A DNA stretch of 64,000 bases, taken from assembly GCF_027533625.1 (NCBI RefSeq), contig NZ_JAQAGZ010000001.1:434001-498000 (forward strand). Reading direction: 5' to 3'. The DNA comes from Paenibacillus gyeongsangnamensis (GTDB lineage Bacteria; Bacillota; Bacilli; Paenibacillales; NBRC-103111). Under the pieces are notes generated by a model. The model worked only from the letters and a program-made list of their open reading frames with translations. It had not been told where the DNA came from and searched no databases. Numbering within the stretch: position 1 is the stretch's first letter; each line of letters begins with the position of its first letter. This document shows positions 58,388 to 64,000 of this stretch, piece by piece. The translations under genes and the position numbers were made by a program.

Positions 58388-59044
58388 ATGAATACACCAT
58401 CCATTCGCACGAATCCGCAGCTGTCCGAGAACATTGCAGCCGCCCTGCTGAAGATCGGAGCGGTCGCCCTGCGCCCGCAGCAGCCGTTCACCTGGACCTC
58501 GGGCCTCAAATCCCCGATCTATTGCGATAACCGCCTAACGATCTCGTATCCCGAAATCCGGGACATGATCGCGGAAGGCTTCGCATCGCTGATCCGCGAT
58601 AATTATCCGGATGCCGAGGTCATTGCAGGGGCGGCAACCGGAGGCATTCCGCACGCGGCATGGGTGGCGCAAAAGCTGAACCTGCCGATGGTGTACGTGC
58701 GGGACAAGGCAAAAGGGCACGGCAAGGAGAACCTGATCGAGGGCGCGATTCACGCCGGCCAAAAAACGGTCGTCATCGAAGACCTGATCTCGACGGGCGG
58801 CAGCTCGCTGAAGGTGGCGCTCGCCGTGAACGACGCGGGGGCGAAGGCGCTGGGCGTGCTCGGCATCTTCTCTTATCAGTTCGACAAAGCCGCCGAGGCG
58901 TTCGCCTCGACAGGGATTCCGTTCGAGACGCTGACCAATTATTCCGTCCTGGTCGATGTGGCTCTAAGGCAAGGCGCGATTCAAGCGTCCGATGTGGAAG
59001 CGCTGAAGGCGTGGCGCGCGAATCCGAGCGAATACGGCAAGTAA
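58388..59044 (+). CDS. pyrE: Orotate phosphoribosyltransferase
   Basis: Joins orotate and PRPP to make OMP. The 218 residues include FTWTSGLKSPIYCDNR, GAATGGIPHAAWVAQ, VRDKAKGHGKENLIEG and the PRPP loop VVIEDLISTGGSSLKV near residue 122. ATG 58388 follows AAGGAGCG. Last gene of the pyr operon, followed within 20 bp by a terminator. Confidence 0.95.
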   Translation: MNTPSIRTNPQLSENIAAALLKIGAVALRPQQPFTWTSGLKSPIYCDNRLTISYPEIRDMIAEGFASLIRDNYPDAEVIAGAATGGIPHAAWVAQKLNLPMVYVRDKAKGHGKENLIEGAIHAGQKTVVIEDLISTGGSSLKVALAVNDAGAKALGVLGIFSYQFDKAAEAFASTGIPFETLTNYSVLVDVALRQGAIQASDVEALKAWRANPSEYGK

Positions 59045-59060
59045 GCTTTTATGTGCATAA

Positions 59061-59105
59061 AGCCTGAGCAGACCGGCGATGACCGGCTGCGCGGGCTTTT
59101 TTTCT
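59061..59105 (+). terminator. Terminator of the pyr operon
   Basis: AGCC..GCAG..CCGG (59061-59076) pairs with CCGG.CTGC..GGCT (59083-59097), with small mismatches, followed by a long T-run. Confidence 0.85.
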
Positions 59106-59151
59106 TTTTAAATTGGTGATGGGGTCAAGATCTTCATCTAACTTTTACAAA

Positions 59152-59180
59152 TTGACATAAGGTTTTCCTTGTCATATACT
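59152..59180 (+). promoter_or_regulatory. SigA promoter for the MFS transporter gene
   Basis: TTGACA (59152-59157), 17 bp and TATACT (59175-59180), close to consensus. GTTTTTTAAAAAAC (59187-59200) directly downstream is a perfect palindrome that could be an operator for a repressor. Confidence 0.8.
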
Positions 59181-59236
59181 TGAAAAGTTTTTAAAAAACC
59201 GTATCTTTGTTCGTTTATTTAAAAGGAGCGCATCAT

Positions 59237-60454
59237 ATGACTGCAACGCGAAGGCGGACGTCTCCGCTTATCTTCTTAATGATCAATATGTTTATCGCCA
59301 TGCTGGGGATCGGTCTGATCATTCCGGTGCTGCCGGATTTCCTTAAGGAATTCCAAGCGGGGGGCAAGGTGGCGGGGTATCTCGTATCGGCCTTCGGGCT
59401 TACCCAGTTCCTGTTCTCTCCGATTGCGGGAGAATGGTCCGACAAATACGGACGCCGCATCATGATTATTGCCGGACTGGCCCTGTTTGCCGTTTCCAAC
59501 CTGATGCTGGCCACAGCGACGGAGATTTGGCACCTGTACGCTTCCCGTCTGCTCGGAGGCATCGGTGCGGCGGCGATGATTCCGTCTATTATGGCTTATA
59601 TTGCCGATATTACGACCGAAGACAACCGCGGGAAAGGGATGGGGCTTCTGGGCGCGGCAATGTCGCTCGGCTTCGTCATCGGGCCGGGCATAGGCGGTTT
59701 CCTGGCGGAGTTCGGCATCCGCATGCCGTTCTATGTCTCTGCGGCGGTCGGCGCGCTTTCATTGATCAGCTCGCTGATCTTCCTGTCGGAATCGCTGCTA
59801 CTGGAGAAGCGTCTCGAGAACCGCGCTTCCCGGGTGAAGAAGGAAAATATTTTCCGCCAGCTGGTTCTGTCGTTTAAAGCGCCTTACTTCATTCTGCTGC
59901 TGCTGGTGTTTACTTTAACCTTCGGTCTGGTGAACTTCGAGGCGATTTTCCCGCTGTTCGTCGATAAGAAATTCGGTTACACGGCACGGGACATCTCCAT
60001 CTTGATTACGGTCGGCGCTTTGATCGGCGCGGTTATTCAAGCGGCGCTGATCAACAAGCTGATCCACCGCTTCGGCGAGAAGGCGCTTGTGAATTTCACA
60101 TTTTTCTTCTCCGCCGTATGTCTTGTGCTGATGCTTTTTTCAGGGAACTTCTGGTACGTGTTGCTTGTTACGCTCGTGTTTTTCACCCTGACCTCGATCA
60201 TGCGGCCGGCCATCAATACGCTGCTGTCCAAAATGGCGGGTGAAGAACAGGGCTTCGTAGCAGGGATGAACAATGCCTACATGAGCCTTGGAAATATATT
60301 CGGTCCTGCGCTTGCCGGCATTTTGTTAGATGTTCATGTCAACTTGCCTTATTTGGCCGGAGCGCTCGTCCTGCTGTTCAGTCTCGTGCTTTCCGTCGCT
60401 TGGAGCCGCAAGAATGCACAGACTGAGGAGAAACGGGAACGGATAGCCTCTTGA
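59237..60454 (+). CDS. MFS drug-efflux-type transporter
   Basis: Proton-coupled transporter of 405 residues with twelve predicted membrane helices. The first is NMFIAMLGIGLIIPVLPDFL. Motif A is GEWSDKYGRRIMII after helix 2 and motif C is LGAAMSLGFVIGPGIGGFL in helix 5, which marks drug:H+ antiporters of the DHA1 group (Bmr/NorA/TetA relatives). ATG 59237 has AAAAGGAG upstream. It has its own strong promoter and terminator. Substrate cannot be inferred. Confidence 0.88.
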   Translation: MTATRRRTSPLIFLMINMFIAMLGIGLIIPVLPDFLKEFQAGGKVAGYLVSAFGLTQFLFSPIAGEWSDKYGRRIMIIAGLALFAVSNLMLATATEIWHLYASRLLGGIGAAAMIPSIMAYIADITTEDNRGKGMGLLGAAMSLGFVIGPGIGGFLAEFGIRMPFYVSAAVGALSLISSLIFLSESLLLEKRLENRASRVKKENIFRQLVLSFKAPYFILLLLVFTLTFGLVNFEAIFPLFVDKKFGYTARDISILITVGALIGAVIQAALINKLIHRFGEKALVNFTFFFSAVCLVLMLFSGNFWYVLLVTLVFFTLTSIMRPAINTLLSKMAGEEQGFVAGMNNAYMSLGNIFGPALAGILLDVHVNLPYLAGALVLLFSLVLSVAWSRKNAQTEEKRERIAS

Positions 60455-60468
60455 ATAGTACTTAGACG

Positions 60469-60511
60469 AACTTTCCGACATCCGCTTCCGGCGGATTCGG
60501 AAAGTTTTTTT
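60469..60511 (+). terminator. Terminator after the MFS gene
   Basis: AACTTTCCGA (60469-60478) pairs perfectly with TCGGAAAGTT (60497-60506), with inner CCGC/GCGG, and a T-run follows. The A-rich 5' side could also serve the other strand. Confidence 0.9.
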
Positions 60512-60580
60512 GTTCGCGCTGATACAAAACAGGCCTGAGGGGCGTCTTCTATATAGCTGCAGCTGAAAGGAGGAATTACG

Positions 60581-61096
60581 TTGGACTTTCCGGAATCCTA
60601 TGGTTTTAAAGACCTATTCTATATGCATTACCCGAGCGTCCGCCGTAAATTGAATCATTTGGTTCGCGATGAAGCGGCTGCGGACGATTTGGCGCAGGAG
60701 GTATTCCTGAGGCTATACCGCAATCCCCCGGATGACCCTTCGGTCATTGGAGCATGGCTCCACCGGGTGCTCACCCGGATCGGCTACGATTATTTGGCCA
60801 AGAGGGTCAGAGAGCGCAATCTGCAGAACAAGCAGGAGCAGCTGGCTCAGGCGCAGCTGGCGTCGGAATCGAACGAAGACATTTACTTGCGGCAGCTGGA
60901 GCAAGAGGAAGTCCGGGAGTGGCTGGACGAGCTGCCCGAGCGCGACCGGCAGGTGCTGCTGCTCCGGTTCTCCGGATACAGCTACGCGGAGATCGCCGAG
61001 CAGCTTCAAGTGAGGCCGCCGCTCGTCGGGACGCTCATTCACCGGGCCCAGGCGAGACTCAGGCGGCATGCCGAAGCGCAGGCGCAGACAGATTAA
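60581..61096 (+). CDS. ECF-family RNA polymerase sigma factor
   Basis: Extracytoplasmic-function sigma factor of 171 residues. Region 2 is MHYPSVRRKLNHLVRDEAAA with DDLAQEVFLRLYR. A Gln/Glu-rich linker follows, and region 4 holds RDRQVLLLRFSGYSYAEIAE then LQVRPPLVGTLIHRAQARLR, the helix-turn-helix for the -35 element. TTG 60581 has AAAGGAGG eight bases upstream. The next gene is a membrane protein typical of an anti-sigma partner. The specific ECF group is not assigned. Confidence 0.9.
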   Translation: MDFPESYGFKDLFYMHYPSVRRKLNHLVRDEAAADDLAQEVFLRLYRNPPDDPSVIGAWLHRVLTRIGYDYLAKRVRERNLQNKQEQLAQAQLASESNEDIYLRQLEQEEVREWLDELPERDRQVLLLRFSGYSYAEIAEQLQVRPPLVGTLIHRAQARLRRHAEAQAQTD

Positions 61097-61117
61097 GAGA
61101 AACGGGAGGAATGAACC

Positions 61118-62266
61118 ATGCCATCTGCAAAGTCGGATGACTTCGATAAACAAAAGCTGGACGAAGCGTGGGCGAAGCTGCAGGCGAAGCTGGCGGAGGA
61201 ACCGGCGCAGCCCAAATGGGCGGAGTGGAACAAGGCCGGTGCGGAATGGAAGCCGGCGGCTCTGTCGGAGGAGGCTGCGGGACGGCCTGCCGATGAGGCG
61301 GAGCTTGACCGGAGCACCGTCCCTGTGAAGCGGGGCGAGCTTGCAGCCGAGACCGGAACGGGAAGCCCCGGAGAGAAGAGAGCCCGGACCTGGCTGACCC
61401 GCAAACGCAAGCAATGGATCGGCTTCGCAGCCGCCTGCTGCGTGTTCGGAGCTTTCATCGCTACGCCGGCAGGGAATGAGGCGCTGGCGTCGATTCTGAA
61501 TAAGTTCCGTATGCAGGACGTTACTGTCGTACAGAAGGACGATCTTCAGCAGTTCTTCAATCAATTCGCCCCGGACGGAACAACGCGGGAGCAAATCAAC
61601 AAGTTCGGCACGTTCACCCAGAGTTCGGGAACGCAGAGGGGGCAGCTAACGCTGGCAGAGGCCGAGAAGGCGCTCGGCCGAAAGTTGATGGTCCCGGCCG
61701 AATACAAGGAAGATCCAGCACGTACGCTTTATGTCGCGCCGTCGAATAAATTGACGCTTCAGCTGCATGTGGATGAGGTCAACCAAGCCTTGAAGCGTCT
61801 CGGCGCGAAGAAGCTGCTGCCGGCTTCCGTCGACGGCAAGCCGATTACGCTGGAGCTCGGGGAGACGGTCAACTATCATCTGGGCAACGATCAGAAGAAG
61901 GAGTGGTATTCCTTCGCGCAGACGGCCGTCCCGGTCATTACGGTGGATCCGTCGATCCCGGTGGCCCAGGCGCTCAATGCCGTTCTCGACTTCCCGCTGC
62001 TGCCGGGCTATCTGAAACAGAGCCTGCAGCAAAGCAGCATTCTGTCCGGCGGCAACATACCGCTTCCGGTTATTGCCGACGGCACGTCCGAGAAGGTGAA
62101 TGTCGGGGGGACCCAGGTCATCGTAACGACGAACAAGTCCCGGGAGTCGACCTACTACTTCGCAACTTGGGTCAAGAACGGGCAGCTGTATAATTTCGGC
62201 GGAGGGAACCGCTATACGAATCAAGAGGCCGTTCTGGCCAAGGTCAAGGAGCTGATCGGATCTTGA
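61118..62266 (+). CDS. Candidate membrane anti-sigma factor
   Basis: Protein of 382 residues: a ~105-residue cytoplasmic part with a helix resembling sigma-binding regions (FDKQKLDEAWAKLQAKLAEE), one membrane helix (WIGFAAACCVFGAFIATPAG near 108-127) and a large outside domain. That domain contains AEAEKALGRKLMVPAEYKED, reminiscent of DUF4367-type anti-sigma outer domains. ATG 61118 follows GGGAGG, 21 bp after the sigma gene, and it overlaps the ABC gene by four bases. Role inferred from topology and position. Confidence 0.7.
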   Translation: MPSAKSDDFDKQKLDEAWAKLQAKLAEEPAQPKWAEWNKAGAEWKPAALSEEAAGRPADEAELDRSTVPVKRGELAAETGTGSPGEKRARTWLTRKRKQWIGFAAACCVFGAFIATPAGNEALASILNKFRMQDVTVVQKDDLQQFFNQFAPDGTTREQINKFGTFTQSSGTQRGQLTLAEAEKALGRKLMVPAEYKEDPARTLYVAPSNKLTLQLHVDEVNQALKRLGAKKLLPASVDGKPITLELGETVNYHLGNDQKKEWYSFAQTAVPVITVDPSIPVAQALNAVLDFPLLPGYLKQSLQQSSILSGGNIPLPVIADGTSEKVNVGGTQVIVTTNKSRESTYYFATWVKNGQLYNFGGGNRYTNQEAVLAKVKELIGS

Positions 62267-63225
62267 CTTCGGCTGCGGCGATTCATACGCAAGGCTTGAC
62301 AAAGGATTACGGCAACGGCCGCGGCTGCCGCAGCGTTACGATCACGGTTAAGGAAGGGGAAGCCTTCGGCTTCCTCGGGCCTAACGGCGCCGGCAAAAGC
62401 ACGTTCGTCAAAATGCTCGTAGGCCTCATCCGTCCTACCGGGGGCGAGGGCTCCATCTTCAGTGAGGGGATCGGCACGCTGGAAGCGAAGCGGCTCATCG
62501 GCTATTTGCCTGAGCTGTACCGTTATCAGGAATGGCTGACCGGTCAAGAGGTGGTGGAGCTGCATGCCAAGCTGTGCGGCATCGGAAAGCTGGAAGCGAA
62601 GCGGCGAATTCCGCAGCTGCTGGAGGAAGTCGGGATCGGACTGCGGGGACGCGACCGGGTGAAGCATTATTCCAAAGGCATGCAGCAAAGGCTTGGACTC
62701 GCGTGCGCGCTCGTAAGCGATCCGAAGATCGTGTTTCTCGACGAGCCTTCTTCGGCTCTCGACCCGCTTGGGAGAAACGACGTGAGACAGCTTCTCCGAG
62801 GCTTGAAGGCGCAAGGCAAGACGCTGTTTCTGAATTCTCATCTGCTGGAGGACGTGGAGGTGTTATGCGACCGGGTTGCGCTGCTGAACAACGGACAGGT
62901 GCTGCACTCCGGTTCCGTTGCCGACGTGCTGCAGGAGAAGAGCCGCTGGCACCTGCGTATCGGCGGGATGACGCCGTCATCGCTAACGTGGCTGCAGGAG
63001 ATGACGGGCTTGCCGCTCCGGACAGCGTCGCTGCCGCTGCCGGCGGGCAGCGATCAGGTCTGGCTCGAGGCCGAGCTGGAGGATGAGGAACAGGTCGGTT
63101 GGATCAATATGCTGATTATCGAGCAGGGCATGACGCTGTACGAAGTGACGAAAGCCAAGACGCGGCTGGAGGAATGGTTTGTCAGCGCGGTATCGGGCCT
63201 CAGCCACAGGGGGGAGCGTTTATGA
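62263..63225 (+). CDS. ABC transporter ATP-binding protein
   Basis: ATPase of 320 residues of the drug/antibiotic exporter type. Walker A GPNGAGKS is at about 46-53, the signature YSKGMQQR follows, and Walker B is IVFLDEPSSALDP. A C-terminal extension of ~80 residues is typical of NatA/BcrA-like exporters. TTG 62263 overlaps the preceding stop (TTGA). Operon with ECF sigma, anti-sigma and permease suggests an envelope-stress or antimicrobial-peptide defence unit. Confidence 0.88.
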   Translation: MTSAAAIHTQGLTKDYGNGRGCRSVTITVKEGEAFGFLGPNGAGKSTFVKMLVGLIRPTGGEGSIFSEGIGTLEAKRLIGYLPELYRYQEWLTGQEVVELHAKLCGIGKLEAKRRIPQLLEEVGIGLRGRDRVKHYSKGMQQRLGLACALVSDPKIVFLDEPSSALDPLGRNDVRQLLRGLKAQGKTLFLNSHLLEDVEVLCDRVALLNNGQVLHSGSVADVLQEKSRWHLRIGGMTPSSLTWLQEMTGLPLRTASLPLPAGSDQVWLEAELEDEEQVGWINMLIIEQGMTLYEVTKAKTRLEEWFVSAVSGLSHRGERL

Positions 63226-64000
63226 TAACGATTGTTGGCATGACCTGGAAGGAAATGCTGCGCAAGAAGGTAATGCTGCTGACGCTCATCATGTCGGTCG
63301 TTTTCCTGACCGCGTTCTGGTTCGTCGCGTCTGCGCTGGGCAGCAATATGATGGCGGGCCGGGGGAACGTCCCGGGCAGTACGGAATATTTAATTCAACA
63401 AGTTACGGCAGGCTCCGTGATCTTGACGCTCGGCTTTTTTTTCGGGGCGTTCGTCATGGCCTTTTTGTCTATTTTCAGCTCGTTCTCGGTTATCGCTGGT
63501 GAGGCCGAGCAGGGGGTGCTTCAAGCGCTGCTGCCGCGGCCGATTCCGCGCACACACTGGTATCTTGGCCGATGGCTCGGGTACGTCAGTCTTGGTATTG
63601 TATATGCCGCTTTGTTGTTTGGGTCTATTCTGGCGATTACAGCCATCCGCGCGACGATTCCTTCCGATGCGACGGCACTGATCAAGTCCTTTCTTCTGTT
63701 CGTCTCCGTGGTGCCGCTGCTCATCTCGCTGTCCATGCTCGGTTCGTGCTATTTCTCCGGGCTGGGGAACGGGGTATTCATGACGATGCTATACGGCGCC
63801 GGTTGGCTTGGAGGCATGATCGAGAAGCTGGCGGGCAGCCTGCGCCTGGAAGAGGCCATCATGAAGCCGCTGATGCTCACCGCGGGCATCCTGTCGATTC
63901 TGATGCCTGCCGACGCGCTGCAGCGGCGGATGCTGTCCGAGATGTTCAGCTTAACCGAGCTGCAGGATATACTGAATCTGAACAGCCTTTTGGGACCGTT
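63222..64000 (+). CDS. ABC transporter permease, incomplete at window end
   Basis: ATG 63222 overlaps the ATPase stop (ATGA) with GGGGGAGCG upstream. The 259 residues present read MITIVGMTWKEMLRKKVMLL at the start, with about five or six hydrophobic segments and a conserved EAEQGVLQALLPRPIPR after the second, typical of ABC-2 exporters of the NatB/DUF4162 style. The reading frame is open to the last base, so the C-terminus lies outside the window. Confidence 0.85.
   Translation, partial: MITIVGMTWKEMLRKKVMLLTLIMSVVFLTAFWFVASALGSNMMAGRGNVPGSTEYLIQQVTAGSVILTLGFFFGAFVMAFLSIFSSFSVIAGEAEQGVLQALLPRPIPRTHWYLGRWLGYVSLGIVYAALLFGSILAITAIRATIPSDATALIKSFLLFVSVVPLLISLSMLGSCYFSGLGNGVFMTMLYGAGWLGGMIEKLAGSLRLEEAIMKPLMLTAGILSILMPADALQRRMLSEMFSLTELQDILNLNSLLGP

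Overview
The window reads as chromosomal DNA of an endospore-forming, Gram-positive bacterium of the Paenibacillus type. The reasons are a division and cell-wall (dcw) cluster in the Bacillus order that includes spoVD, spoVE, spoIIGA, sigE and sigG, a bacillithiol gene (bshC), a T-box and a PyrR attenuator, strong AGGAGG ribosome sites with many GTG/TTG starts, and moderately high GC. The genus is an inference from gene content and style.

Layout. 1-6 kb: an oligopeptide ABC importer (oppABCDF). 6-10.4 kb: bshC, S-adenosylhomocysteine hydrolase and a DUF4349 lipoprotein gene carrying two opposite frameshifts. 10.4-30.8 kb: mraZ-rsmH-ftsL-pbpB-spoVD-murE-murF-mraY-murD-spoVE-murG-murB-murA-divIB-ftsA-ftsZ, which supplies most of lipid II synthesis, the divisome core and two transpeptidases. 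30.8-31.85 kb: a gene-free kilobase holding sixteen tandem copies of a 17-bp repeat. 31.85-34.5 kb: spoIIGA-sigE-sigG. 34.9-42.7 kb: ylmC-pgeF-ylmE-sepF-ylmG-ylmH-divIVA, then a T-box leader and ileS. 42.8-46.7 kb: a DUF5665 gene, an inverted yteA-like gene, lspA, an RluD-family gene and patA. 46.7-47.7 kb: repeats and a decayed ydaT-like gene. 47.65-49.6 kb, leftward: dapL and dapH, which together with patA form the acetylase branch of diaminopimelate synthesis. 49.8-59.1 kb: the pyr operon (leader attenuator, pyrR-pyrB-pyrC-carA-carB-pyrF-pyrE) without pyrP, pyrK or pyrD. 59.2-64 kb: an MFS transporter, then an ECF sigma factor, a membrane anti-sigma candidate and an ABC exporter whose permease runs off the end.

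The genes fit together: dapH, dapL and patA make meso-DAP, MurE (with the DAP-type DNPR motif) uses it, and MraY/MurG/PBPs finish the wall at the ring built by FtsZ, FtsA, SepF, FtsL and DivIB. SpoVD, SpoVE, SpoIIGA, SigE and SigG adapt the same machinery to sporulation.

The genes are mostly conserved and expected. The least explained signals are non-coding: (i) a ~100-bp repeat (called R1 here) in three copies, each starting right behind the U-tract of a terminator or attenuator and ending 39-50 nt before the next start codon; (ii) a long palindromic repeat (R2) whose inner stem changes sequence but keeps pairing, one copy lying inside an R1 copy; (iii) the 17-bp minisatellite behind ftsZ; (iv) a TAGTGAACC motif family, including a ~97-bp direct duplication. 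No phage, insertion sequence with a transposase, CRISPR array, rRNA or tRNA gene was seen.
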